Positions 8,309 through 16,772 of a stretch of DNA of 64,000 bases are shown piece by piece. The notes under the pieces were generated by a model. It saw only the letters and a list, made by a program, of their open reading frames with translations, did not search any database and had not been told where the DNA came from. Position 1 is the first letter of the stretch, and each line of letters starts with the position of its first letter. Made by a program: the position numbers and the translations under genes. The stretch is from an uncultured Pelagibacteraceae bacterium (GTDB taxonomy: Bacteria; Pseudomonadota; Alphaproteobacteria; Pelagibacterales; Pelagibacteraceae). Location of the stretch: NCBI GenBank assembly GCA_902594675.1, contig CACJNE010000007.1, positions 16,760-80,759 of the forward strand, given 5' to 3'.

Positions 8309-9436
8309 TTAAATCACTTTTGACGCAAGTCCTGATCCAATCACAAGTGACTCAAGTTTTTTATAAACTATATTCTCATCAACATTTCCAAATCCGGCAA
8401 ATGTGCTAAATCCACAATCAGTACCGGCCATTAATTGGTTAGGATCTATTACTTTAGAAAAGGCTAAAATTCTATGTTTTACGACATCTGGATGTTCAAT
8501 AAAATTGCTCGTTGACTCTATTACTCCTGGAATAATAATTTTATCTTTTGGTAGTTTTATATTTTCAAATACTTCCCATTCATGAGCATGCCTAGGGTTA
8601 GCAGACTCTATCAAATACATATTTATGTTGGCTTTAAAAGCTATCTCAATAATTTTATTTAACTCAATATCGTGAATGTGAGGTCCCTCATAATTTCCCC
8701 AACAAATATGCATTCTTACTTTAGTTGGATCAATATTTTCTAATGACTTATTTAAAACCTCGACATGTTTGTTTGCTCTTTCTAAAAAATTTTCCTCTGA
8801 AATGTCTTTATAAATCATATGCCTTGATAAAGCGAGGTCAGGGCAATCGATCTGAAGAGAAAGACCACTATCAATAATTTTTTCATATTCAAATTTCATA
8901 ATATCTGAAAGCTTTTCTAAATATTCATTATCATTTTTATAAAATTTATTAGGTAGAAAATTACAAATAACTCCTGGTGATGGAGAATTCATAAACCCGT
9001 CACTATGAGAATTTTTATTTAATGCATCTTTAAAATTAATAATATCTTTATTAATTGAAACATTATCTTTTAATTTTAATTCACTTGTGCAACATGGCCT
9101 TTTATATGTCGGGGTTCCACCAGATTGTACAAGTTTTTTTTTAAAAGATGGAAAATCATCCAAGTCTTTTGGAGCTTTTCTTTCACTTTCTCCTGAAAAA
9201 CCTTCAACTCTATCTTTAATATATGTTGCATAACTAATTTTTGACATTTCTCCATCACTTATTATATCAATTCCTGTATCAATCTGTTTTTTTACAACTT
9301 CTAAAACATTATTTCTTACAACTTCGTCAAATTTTTTTATGCTTATTTCTTCTTTATTATCTTTCGAGGCTAAAAGACTTGATAGTTCATTTGATCTGGG
9401 TAGGCTTCCGACATGTGTGGTTTTTATTTTAACCAT
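8309..9436 (-). CDS. MetE-like cobalamin-independent methyltransferase/lyase family protein
   Basis: A 375-residue, single-barrel relative of the C-terminal half of methionine synthase MetE. The start region (KTTHVGSLPRS) is the family signature. The zinc ligands are all present: His and Cys in MHICWGNYEG, Glu in LIESANPRH, and Cys in GTDCGFSTF. Stand-alone members of this family include core methionine synthases, epoxyalkane:coenzyme M transferase and demethylating enzymes, so the thiol acceptor and donor are open here. The ATG overlaps the end of the NTF2-like gene by 8 bp, which ties it to the uptake cluster rather than to methionine synthesis. An enzyme acting on the imported compound, perhaps a methylated or thiol-reactive one, is my inference. 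Confidence 0.8.
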   Translation of the reverse strand: MVKIKTTHVGSLPRSNELSSLLASKDNKEEISIKKFDEVVRNNVLEVVKKQIDTGIDIISDGEMSKISYATYIKDRVEGFSGESERKAPKDLDDFPSFKKKLVQSGGTPTYKRPCCTSELKLKDNVSINKDIINFKDALNKNSHSDGFMNSPSPGVICNFLPNKFYKNDNEYLEKLSDIMKFEYEKIIDSGLSLQIDCPDLALSRHMIYKDISEENFLERANKHVEVLNKSLENIDPTKVRMHICWGNYEGPHIHDIELNKIIEIAFKANINMYLIESANPRHAHEWEVFENIKLPKDKIIIPGVIESTSNFIEHPDVVKHRILAFSKVIDPNQLMAGTDCGFSTFAGFGNVDENIVYKKLESLVIGSGLASKVI

Positions 9437-10397
9437 GATTTAATAAAATTTGTTTCCATATAGCAACTTCATCAAACAATACCCACTCCCTTATAATAGA
9501 GTTGGAGTAAAATTCCGCATGATTAATTCCCATTATAAATATTTTTTTATTTGAAGCTTTATCATAATCCATGCTGTCGTTACTGTGAGTACCTTCTAAA
9601 AACCATCTAACTGATATTCTTGGGTTTTGACCTGCTTCCTCTAAAAAACCTACATGTTCTATAGTAAATTTTATGTTTGAAAATATTGCTTTTAGAGAAT
9701 TCCATTTTTCTTTAATATCGTCTCTTCCATGGCCAATTTTATTTCCAGGCCAAAAAATATTAGCAGCTCTATCATATCCTTCAAATTTATGGTCATAATT
9801 AAAAATATTTTTAAGTATCTTTGTATATTTTTCTGCTTTTGATCCTTTTTTATAAGTCTCAGCTTCATAATTTGAACTTTTATCAGTTTCATGATCGAAT
9901 AACTTGGATGCAGTTGAAATTCCCCCTTCACTTTCAATTATTTTCTTTGCAAATTCTTTTGGAGAGTAACCAATCTGTCTTACCATCGCTCCTTGATCTC
10001 TAACAATCCACTCGTCATAAACTTGATTTTCTTTACATGCACAATCAGCAATTACTCTGTAATAAATATCTTTTCCACTAGGCTTCCCATAAAAACCATC
10101 ACCAAGGTGTGTTCCTTTACTTAATATTCTATGTGAAGAGTGATATCCAATTTCGTCATTACCATTCCAAATAACATCCTCACCTAACAATTGTCTGTTA
10201 GGAAATTCTTTTAAAGTTGCATATGTTGCGTCTATAACTGGTTTATTGCCATAAGTAACTCCAAATGGTGATCTTACTGATATATCTTTTGTATAAAATT
10301 TACCAATAGACTCAACATCTTTACTTTCCCAAATCTGCTCAGTTATTTTTAATATATAGTCAGGAAAGTCTTTGTATTTCTTATCAAAACCTTTCAT
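9429..10397 (-). CDS. Tandem NTF2/SnoaL-like domain protein
   Basis: About 322 residues with two consecutive cone-shaped NTF2-like (SnoaL polyketide-cyclase-like) domains. The first (residues ~10-140) contains FYTKDISVRSPFGVTYG and a VIADCACKENQVYDEWIVRD strand pair; the second (~180-320) contains IFWPGNKIGHGRDDIKEKW and WVLFDEVAIWKQILL. Such folds serve as hydrolases, isomerases, aldol cyclases or binding proteins. The start is set at ATG 10397, which shares an A with the TAA of the cupin gene (TAATG); the frame is open to 10415, but those six codons overlap the cupin. A second tandem NTF2-like protein is encoded divergently at 11394. No function is known to me. Confidence 0.75.
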   Translation of the reverse strand: MKGFDKKYKDFPDYILKITEQIWESKDVESIGKFYTKDISVRSPFGVTYGNKPVIDATYATLKEFPNRQLLGEDVIWNGNDEIGYHSSHRILSKGTHLGDGFYGKPSGKDIYYRVIADCACKENQVYDEWIVRDQGAMVRQIGYSPKEFAKKIIESEGGISTASKLFDHETDKSSNYEAETYKKGSKAEKYTKILKNIFNYDHKFEGYDRAANIFWPGNKIGHGRDDIKEKWNSLKAIFSNIKFTIEHVGFLEEAGQNPRISVRWFLEGTHSNDSMDYDKASNKKIFIMGINHAEFYSNSIIREWVLFDEVAIWKQILLNHG

Positions 10398-11341
10398 TAT
10401 ATTTGTGATACACAATTAAGAAGTGACTCATTTTTTTCGTCAATTTTAATATTAATGTTAGATCCAACTGGAACTGAAAATGTATCTTTATAATCTAATT
10501 CAATGGAAGAATTATCCGTTTCAATGTTCCATTTACCTTTTTGTGAAAAAAAAATTGTAGGTTTATCAAATTTTAAATTTTCTACTCTTCCTATTGTAGA
10601 TTTAAAAGTGCTTAAGCTAAATCCAGTATCTTGTTTTATAATTGGCGTTATTGATTTGTTTTGAAAGTTGTTACCTAAAATATGTGAAATTTTAACATTA
10701 TTTCCAATACTGCTTTCATTTTCAAGTCTCTTGTAAGTTTCGCATATATTTTTTTGTAATTGTTCTAGCTTATAATTATCAAATTTTATAATTTCATCCT
10801 TTGATATTGGGTCAAGTAATTTTCTACCATTTGGAATTTCTTGACTGTTTAAATCAATCAAAGAATTATCATCTAATAGTGCCATACCAGTTTGTTTTGC
10901 TCTTTTAAGAACCTCAGGTATCCATGTTACAATTCCAGGATCATCTCCACCAAGAACAACAAAAATAAAACCCTCCTGTTCTCCTACATTTTCAAATGCT
11001 CTAAACATATTTGTTGGCATAGATATAATATCGCCTGGATTTAATATTGTCTCATCTTCACCTTTAGAACCCCAATAAAACCTCCATTTACCTGAATAAA
11101 TTATGAATACTTCGGCAGTCAAATGGCTATGAAGTCCAGAACCATTTAAGGGTTTTGCAGAAACAGCACCCAAGTTAAATCCATGTGGTTCTGATATTTT
11201 TATTGATTGATTTGTATCTTCAGCAACACCTGGTCCTAAAATAGAATAATTTTTTCTCTCTTTATGACCTTTCAATTTACCTTCAACAAAGGGTAAAGTA
11301 CTAGGAGTTAAGTCCTCAAATTTAGCAAGTCTAATATTCAT
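10397..11341 (-). CDS. Bicupin-like protein
   Basis: A 314-residue protein with a well-formed N-terminal cupin: GSGLHSHLTAEVFIIYSGKW provides the two metal histidines and the Glu-equivalent of motif 1, and LNPGDIISMPTNMFRAFENVG is motif 2. A degenerate second cupin is suggested in the last 90 residues (FSQKGKWNIETDNSSIEL, then DTFSVPVGSNINI) without metal ligands. Cupins of this type include dioxygenases, isomerases and sensory proteins. It is the first gene of the seven-gene minus-strand operon, reading away from a 52-bp divergent promoter shared with the SnoaL-like gene at 11394. Metal-dependent chemistry on the imported substrate is an inference. Confidence 0.75.
   Translation of the reverse strand: MNIRLAKFEDLTPSTLPFVEGKLKGHKERKNYSILGPGVAEDTNQSIKISEPHGFNLGAVSAKPLNGSGLHSHLTAEVFIIYSGKWRFYWGSKGEDETILNPGDIISMPTNMFRAFENVGEQEGFIFVVLGGDDPGIVTWIPEVLKRAKQTGMALLDDNSLIDLNSQEIPNGRKLLDPISKDEIIKFDNYKLEQLQKNICETYKRLENESSIGNNVKISHILGNNFQNKSITPIIKQDTGFSLSTFKSTIGRVENLKFDKPTIFFSQKGKWNIETDNSSIELDYKDTFSVPVGSNINIKIDEKNESLLNCVSQI
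10403..10415. promoter_or_regulatory. Operator-like inverted repeat TTGTGATACACAA
   Basis: A 13-bp imperfect palindrome (TTGTG-ATA-CACAA) inside the last codons of the cupin gene, immediately upstream of the NTF2-like start. Its first 11 bases recur exactly in the divergent promoter at 11360-11370. The shape resembles operators of FadR/GntR-type regulators. Being in coding sequence, it may be chance; no regulator gene lies next to it. Confidence 0.3.
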
Positions 11342-11359
11342 ATTTTTTTAATTATAATA

Positions 11360-11373
11360 TTGTGATACACGAA
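11360..11373. promoter_or_regulatory. Operator-like element in the divergent cupin / SnoaL-like promoter
   Basis: TTGTGATACACGAA sits in the middle of the 52-bp gap between the divergent start codons at 11341 and 11394. It matches the element at 10403 in its first 11 bases and has an approximately dyad form. In such a small gap, a single bound regulator could control both operons of the uptake cluster. The regulator is not identified in this window. Confidence 0.4.
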
Positions 11374-11393
11374 TATTTCCAATAAATAAATAT

Positions 11394-12479
11394 ATGCAAA
11401 TAGAGCAATTTGATACAGGACTTAAAACCAAAACAAATATTAAAGATATTGTTCTTTCACCAGAACAAAATTTTCGAAATAAAAATTTAATTAGAAGATA
11501 TTTAAATCAAATTGTAAATTTAGGATTAAAAGAAATAGATCAAAGTTTAGATAAGGCTTTTATAAACGACGTAAAGGTCAATTGTTTTCATCCATTAAAT
11601 GAATTTACTGGAATAAAAAATTTAAAAGACAAACTATGGATACCATTGTTAGAAGCCTTCCCAGATTTAGAAAGAAGAGAAAATATAGTAGTAGGGGGAG
11701 CTTTTAGGGATAAAATTTTAGTAGGATCATATTCAACCCTATCTGGATACTTTAAAAAGACATGGTTAGGAATTAAACCAAATTTTAATATGATAAATCT
11801 CAGATGTTGTGAAATACATGAACTTAAAGAAGATAAGATAGTAGAAAGCCATATTTTAATTGATGTAATAGATTTCTTAAGACAATGTGGTATTTTTCAA
11901 ATCAATCCATCAAGAGGATCTGAAGGAGCCTGGTTACCTCCAATAAACACTGATGGTGTAAATTTTTTTGAAAAAGATATTAAAATTTCAAATTCGAGTT
12001 TGAAACAAGCCCTGGAAATGAATAGAAGTCTTAATTTAAAACCTGAAATAGAGAACCTATCTGATGAAGAATTAAAAAAAAGATTAATAGATCATCCTCA
12101 AAGAGATTATTGGCATGATAAAATGATATGGTATGGACCATGTGGGATTGGCACCTCAAGATCTTTAGAGGGTTTTATTGATATGCACCAGCTACCATTT
12201 AGAAAATCATTCACTGAAAGAGATTATTTCAAACTTGGTCATTATTGTGAAATAGGAGATGGTAAATTTTCTTTATGTGCTGGTTGGAATAGTTTAGAGG
12301 CTTATTATGGTTCAAATGATTGGTTAGGATTTACAGCAAATAATCAAAAACTAACAATGAGAGTTATGGATTTTTATCACCATGATGAAGGAAAAATTCG
12401 TGAAAATTGGGTACCAATTGATATACTTCATATTTTAAAACAAATAGGCATAGAAATTTTGGAAAAAGTTAAAAGTTGA
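11394..12479 (+). CDS. Tandem SnoaL/NTF2-like domain protein
   Basis: A 361-residue cytoplasmic protein, again with two NTF2/SnoaL-like halves. The first (~25-160) carries KVNCFHPLNEFTGIKNLKDK and SYSTLSGYFKKTWLGIKP, typical of polyketide-cyclase-like proteins (a shielded pocket entrance and central strands). The second (~220-355) carries MIWYGPCGIGTSRSLEGFID and KLTMRVMDFYHHDEGKIREN. The two linked domains are divergent from each other and from those of the protein at 9429. It begins the plus-strand operon and is followed one base later by the importer ATPase, so it belongs to the same system. Whether it acts as an isomerase, cyclase or hydrolase cannot be told from the sequence. Confidence 0.78.
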   Translation: MQIEQFDTGLKTKTNIKDIVLSPEQNFRNKNLIRRYLNQIVNLGLKEIDQSLDKAFINDVKVNCFHPLNEFTGIKNLKDKLWIPLLEAFPDLERRENIVVGGAFRDKILVGSYSTLSGYFKKTWLGIKPNFNMINLRCCEIHELKEDKIVESHILIDVIDFLRQCGIFQINPSRGSEGAWLPPINTDGVNFFEKDIKISNSSLKQALEMNRSLNLKPEIENLSDEELKKRLIDHPQRDYWHDKMIWYGPCGIGTSRSLEGFIDMHQLPFRKSFTERDYFKLGHYCEIGDGKFSLCAGWNSLEAYYGSNDWLGFTANNQKLTMRVMDFYHHDEGKIRENWVPIDILHILKQIGIEILEKVKS

Positions 12480-12480
12480 A

Positions 12481-13530
12481 ATGGCAAATATAAAATTCAC
12501 AGGCGTTCATAAATCTTTTGGATCAAACAAGATTATAACTGATTTTAACCTTATGGGAAAAGATGATGAATTTCTTGTATTAGTTGGTCCATCTGGCTGT
12601 GGAAAGTCAACTTTATTAAGAATGATAGCAGGTTTAGAAAAAATTGATGAGGGCGAAATATTTATAAATGATCAAAAAATTAATGATTTTCATCCTTCAA
12701 AAAGACAAACTGCAATGGTATTTCAATCTTATGCTCTTTATCCACACATGAATGTTTATGAGAACATGTCATTTGGACTGAAGATTGAAAAGAAATCTAA
12801 AGAAGAAATTGAAACAAAAGTTATGCAAGCAGCTAAAATTTTAAAAATTGAGGAATTGCTTGAAAGAAAACCCAAGCAGTTATCTGGAGGCCAGAGACAA
12901 AGAGTTGCCATTGGACGTGCAATTACCCGAAATCCTAAAATATTTTTATTTGATGAGCCTTTATCTAATTTGGATGCAGCTTTAAGAGCTGAGATGAGAG
13001 TAGAAATTTCAAAGCTTCATAACCAAATCAAAACCAATATGATTTATGTTACCCATGATCAAGTAGAAGCAATGACTTTAGCTGATAGAATTGTAATATT
13101 AAATCTTGGAAATATAGAGCAAGTCGGAACACCTGATGAAATTTACAATAATCCATCAAATATTTTTGTTGCTCAATTTATTGGAACACCAAAAATGAAT
13201 ATTTTACCATTAAATAATGAAAATATTATTTCTGATAATAAAATTAACTTCTTAGGCAACGAAATTACCTTTGAAAAAATTAAGTTTGATAAAAGTAAAT
13301 ATTTTATTGGAATAAGACCCGAACATTTTAATGTATCAAGTGAATCTAAATTTAAGTTCAAACCTAAAATTGAATTAGTAGAAAATTTAGGAAATGAAAA
13401 GATAGTTTATATGAGTAATGATAATTTAGAGCTGAGTGCAAAAATTTCTAGTCAAATTGATTTTCAAAATGAGCTTAAATTTGATACTAAAGATATTTTT
13501 ATATTTGATGAAAACGGAAGTAGAATTTAA
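12481..13530 (+). CDS. Carbohydrate-type ABC transporter ATP-binding protein (MalK/UgpC family)
   Basis: A 349-residue ATPase with Walker A GPSGCGKST near residue 37, Q-loop MVFQSYALYPH, signature LSGGQRQRVAIGRAI near 137, Walker B IFLFDEPLSNLDAALR and H-loop YVTHDQVEAM. The C-terminal ~110 residues form the TOBE/OB regulatory domain that distinguishes MalK/UgpC from other ATPases (IGIRPEHFN). It is the only ATPase of the right family in the window for the two permeases at 5053-6962, which lack one in their own operon. It starts one base after the SnoaL-like stop. The end of the protein is unusually short on conserved TOBE motifs but intact. Confidence 0.92.
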   Translation: MANIKFTGVHKSFGSNKIITDFNLMGKDDEFLVLVGPSGCGKSTLLRMIAGLEKIDEGEIFINDQKINDFHPSKRQTAMVFQSYALYPHMNVYENMSFGLKIEKKSKEEIETKVMQAAKILKIEELLERKPKQLSGGQRQRVAIGRAITRNPKIFLFDEPLSNLDAALRAEMRVEISKLHNQIKTNMIYVTHDQVEAMTLADRIVILNLGNIEQVGTPDEIYNNPSNIFVAQFIGTPKMNILPLNNENIISDNKINFLGNEITFEKIKFDKSKYFIGIRPEHFNVSSESKFKFKPKIELVENLGNEKIVYMSNDNLELSAKISSQIDFQNELKFDTKDIFIFDENGSRI

Positions 13531-13563
13531 ACTTCCTTGATAAATATTTACAATTAACTCAAA

Positions 13564-14463
13564 ATGAATTGGATTATAGTCACAATCATCGCTGCTTTTT
13601 TTCAAAATTTAAGATCGTCATTTCAGAAAAAAATTAACAAAGATGTTTCTACAATTGCTTCAACGTATGTAAGATTTTCGTTTGCTCTACCTTTAGCTTT
13701 ACTATTATTTTTTTTTTATTTTAGAGAATTCTCAATTATTAAAGAAATACTTATTCAACCAGGTTTTTTAATCAATGTTACATTAGCATCAATTTTTCAA
13801 GTTATATTTACATTCGTTTTACTCTACCTTTTTAAATTTTCAAATTTTGTAGTAGGTACTTCACTTAGTAAGACTGAAGTTGTACAAGTTGCTTTATTTG
13901 AATATTTAATACTTAGTGAAAAACTAAATATAATAGGAATAAGTGGAATTATAATTTCAACTCTGGGAGTAATTATTTTATCTTTAAAAAACTTAAAATT
14001 TTTTTTTCAAAATATTTTTTCTAAAACTACATTAATCGGATTAATCTCAGGTTTATTTTTGGCTTTGAGTATTGTTTATTTTAGATCTGCAGCGCTATCT
14101 TTAAAAAATTTTGAGTCAAATTTTGAAAAAGTCATATCAACACTACTTTTTGGACTTTTAATTCCTACAATAATCTTAACAATTTATCTCATAATATTTG
14201 AAAAAAAAGAATTTAGAAAACTCTATAATGATAAATATGATTGTATGCTAATCGGCTTAGGTGGTTTTTTTGCATCTTTATCATGGTTTTATGCATTCAC
14301 ATTAATTCAAGCATCATTTGTCAGAGCAGTTGGACAAATTGAATTATTATTTAGTTATTTTTCTTCAAGATATTTTTTTAAGGAAAAAGTAAAAGTGATG
14401 GAAATAATAGGTATTTTAATTTTCGTCCTAGGTGTAACACTTTTGTTATTTTCAAGAGTTTAA
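13564..14463 (+). CDS. EamA/DMT-superfamily transporter
   Basis: A 299-residue protein with about ten membrane helices in two EamA-like repeats, each ending in a helix and a basic cap (ISGIIISTLGVIILSLKN and IIGILIFVLGVTLLLFSRV). DMT carriers move amino acids, nucleotide sugars and other metabolites, often outward. The first repeat contains the conserved GTSLSKTEVVQVALFEYLIL-type helix 4. The gene lies 33 bp downstream of the ABC ATPase in the same direction, so it may be read as part of that operon, and it ends convergently 5 bp from the HpsN-like gene. No substrate can be assigned. Confidence 0.85.
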   Translation: MNWIIVTIIAAFFQNLRSSFQKKINKDVSTIASTYVRFSFALPLALLLFFFYFREFSIIKEILIQPGFLINVTLASIFQVIFTFVLLYLFKFSNFVVGTSLSKTEVVQVALFEYLILSEKLNIIGISGIIISTLGVIILSLKNLKFFFQNIFSKTTLIGLISGLFLALSIVYFRSAALSLKNFESNFEKVISTLLFGLLIPTIILTIYLIIFEKKEFRKLYNDKYDCMLIGLGGFFASLSWFYAFTLIQASFVRAVGQIELLFSYFSSRYFFKEKVKVMEIIGILIFVLGVTLLLFSRV

Positions 14464-14468
14464 TTAAA

Positions 14469-15755
14469 CTAATTTTGAAATCCGTACTTCCTTAGCCTCA
14501 CATCTCCAGTTCTTGCATGAGCCTCCATACCTTCGTACCTTGAAATTCTTGCACATGCTGCACCCACTTCTTTTGTAGACTCTTTTGTCATTCTTTGAAA
14601 ACTCAATGTTTTAATAAATTTTCCAACAAACAAACCACCGGTATATTTTCCTGCACCTTTGGTAGGTAAAATATGGTTTGTACCAGAACATTTGTCACCA
14701 TAAGCAACTGTAGTCTCTTCTCCAATAAATAATGAGCCATAATTCTTTAATCTGTCATGGAACCATTTAAGATTTTTAGTTTGAATTTCTAAATGCTCAG
14801 GGGCATACTCATCACTTATTTTTGCCATTTCTTCATCCGTATCGCAAAGAATAACTTCACCATAGTCTCTCCAAGCGGCACCAGAGTTTTCTCTTGGTAA
14901 ATCTGGCAGATCCGCAATAAGCTCTGGCACTCTTTGCATTACATATTCAGCAAGTTTTTTACTAGTCGTAAATAGCCAAGCTGGAGAATTGTATCCATGC
15001 TCTGCTTGTCCAACTAAATCAAAAGCAACTAATTCTGGATCAGCTGTATCGTCAGCTATCACAGCGATTTCTGTAGGACCTGCAAATAAATCAATCCCAA
15101 CTTTTCCAAACAGAATTCTTTTTGACTCTGCAACAAATTGATTACCTGGGCCTACTAGCATATCTGCAGGCGCGTTTCCAAAAAGACCATAAGTCATTGC
15201 GGCAATAGCTTGCACACCACCTAAGTTCATTATTACATCTGCGCCACATAAATCCGCAGTATAGACTATCGCAGGATGTACACCCACACCTGGTTTTGGA
15301 GAACTACAAACAATAATATTTTTTACACCAGCTACCTTTGCTGTTGTTACACTCATCACAGCTGATGCTATGTGTGCATATCTTCCTGCAGGAACATAAC
15401 AACCTGCAGTATTAACTGGAATTAATTTTTGCCCAGCATATAAGCCATCTGATAACTCTACTTCAAAATCCTGACCATAGTTTTTTAATTGTGCTTCAGC
15501 AAATTTTCTTACTCTTTCATGAGAAAATTGAATATCATCTTTAGTCTTAGGATCTAAATTTTTTTTAATTTCTTCAATTTTTTCTCTCGTAACAATTACT
15601 TCACCTTCATATTTATCAAATTTTTTTGATAGTTCGATACATCCCTCTTCTTTAGTTTTTTCAATATCTTTAAGAATATTTTCAACAATCTCTCTAGTTT
15701 TTGTATCGTCAGTTGATGAAGTTTTTGGTGATTTTTTCAAGTAATTTATTGCCAT
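14469..15755 (-). CDS. hpsN: HpsN-like sulfopropanediol dehydrogenase (histidinol-dehydrogenase family)
   Basis: A 428-residue NAD-dependent, zinc-dependent four-electron dehydrogenase. The zinc ligands of the HisD fold are present: Gln and His in GQAEHGYNSP, Asp in YGDKCSGTNH, and His in GMEAHARTG. The overall sequence, including AINYLKKS at the start, NTAGCYVPAGRYAHIASA, ADMLVGPGNQFVAESKRI and EETTVAYGDKCSGTNH, resembles what I know of HpsN, which oxidises (R)-2,3-dihydroxypropane-1-sulfonate to (R)-sulfolactate, more than biosynthetic HisD. There are no his-operon neighbours; instead, Pta is next to it and suyAB, xsc and apr genes are elsewhere in the window. Automatic annotation would probably say histidinol dehydrogenase. 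Another polyol or amino-alcohol is still possible. Confidence 0.72.
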   Translation of the reverse strand: MAINYLKKSPKTSSTDDTKTREIVENILKDIEKTKEEGCIELSKKFDKYEGEVIVTREKIEEIKKNLDPKTKDDIQFSHERVRKFAEAQLKNYGQDFEVELSDGLYAGQKLIPVNTAGCYVPAGRYAHIASAVMSVTTAKVAGVKNIIVCSSPKPGVGVHPAIVYTADLCGADVIMNLGGVQAIAAMTYGLFGNAPADMLVGPGNQFVAESKRILFGKVGIDLFAGPTEIAVIADDTADPELVAFDLVGQAEHGYNSPAWLFTTSKKLAEYVMQRVPELIADLPDLPRENSGAAWRDYGEVILCDTDEEMAKISDEYAPEHLEIQTKNLKWFHDRLKNYGSLFIGEETTVAYGDKCSGTNHILPTKGAGKYTGGLFVGKFIKTLSFQRMTKESTKEVGAACARISRYEGMEAHARTGDVRLRKYGFQN

Positions 15756-15797
15756 ATTTAAATCCTAATTTAATTATTATTTTTTTTCAATATTCAT

Positions 15798-16709
15798 TTA
15801 ATCTAAAGCTACCACAGCTGCAGCAATTGAGGCTAGTCTTGCTGTCGCATCATCTGATCTACTTGTTATTACAACAGGGACTTTACCACCAACAACTACA
15901 CCAGCTGCACAAGCTCCCATAAAATATATCATCATCTTTACTAAAGCGTTTCCAGCCTCTACATTTGGAACTAATAAAACATCTGCATCTCCTGCGACTA
16001 CATTTTTAATTCCTTTTATAGTTGCCGATTTTTTAGAAACACTATTATCAAATGCTAGAGGGCCAAATATATCTGCGTTAAAATTTTCTTTGCTAGCTAA
16101 TCTGCAAATTTCCTTGGCATCAATTGAACTTTGCATGCTATCTAACACTTCCTCTGTGGCTGACAAAATAGAAACTTTAGGTCTTGCAATTTTTATTCTG
16201 TGACAAAAATCAATAACATTTTTTAAAATATGCATTTTTGTTTTGACATTAGGATTAACATTTAATGCACCATCAGTAATTATTAGAGGATCGTCTTCTT
16301 TATCCAATGTCATATGCCAAATATGGCTTAATCTTGTTTTTCCTATTAAGTTATATTTTCTTAACAAAACTTCTTTCATTAATACATCAGTATGTATATG
16401 ACCTTTGACTATAATCTTCACATCACCATCGCCTGCTAGTTTGGCAGCAACTTTGGCAGTATTATTTTCACTTGGTTCATGAACAATTTCATAATCAGAA
16501 ATATCAAATTTTAATTCTTCAGCTATCTTTTTAATTTCTCCCTCATCACCGATCAAAACAGGAACTATTAATTTTTCTTTAACGGCATCCATAACAGAGA
16601 GCATTGGTAGTTCCTTACCAGCATTCACAATTGCAGCTTTAATTCCTCTCTTTTGATGAGCAATATCTAATAAATTAAGTGGACAAACCGTTGATTTATC
16701 TGAAAGCAT
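15798..16709 (-). CDS. pta: Phosphate acetyltransferase (PTA/PTB family)
   Basis: A 303-residue enzyme of the phosphotransacetylase/phosphotransbutyrylase family, converting acetyl phosphate and CoA to acetyl-CoA and phosphate. Family signatures visible are VIVGDEG-like VPVLIGDEGEI near residue 53, the ITDGALNVNP segment near 170, and the C-terminal NVEAGNALVKMMIYFMGACAAGVVVGGKVPVV run. It is the short form without the N-terminal DRTGG domain. In sulfonate-degrading bacteria this enzyme follows Xsc, which releases acetyl phosphate; xsc is at 60834. It sits 42 bp upstream of the HpsN-like gene in the same direction, and the two probably form an operon. Confidence 0.85.
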   Translation of the reverse strand: MLSDKSTVCPLNLLDIAHQKRGIKAAIVNAGKELPMLSVMDAVKEKLIVPVLIGDEGEIKKIAEELKFDISDYEIVHEPSENNTAKVAAKLAGDGDVKIIVKGHIHTDVLMKEVLLRKYNLIGKTRLSHIWHMTLDKEDDPLIITDGALNVNPNVKTKMHILKNVIDFCHRIKIARPKVSILSATEEVLDSMQSSIDAKEICRLASKENFNADIFGPLAFDNSVSKKSATIKGIKNVVAGDADVLLVPNVEAGNALVKMMIYFMGACAAGVVVGGKVPVVITSRSDDATARLASIAAAVVALD

Positions 16710-16772
16710 TAAATTTATATATACTAAAATGATTAAAAAACTAATATAACAATTATAGTATAAGGATAAAAA

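Noticed and set aside
14469..15755. Biosynthetic histidinol dehydrogenase
   Set aside because: No his genes are nearby, and the conserved segments resemble HpsN; kept as an alternative only.
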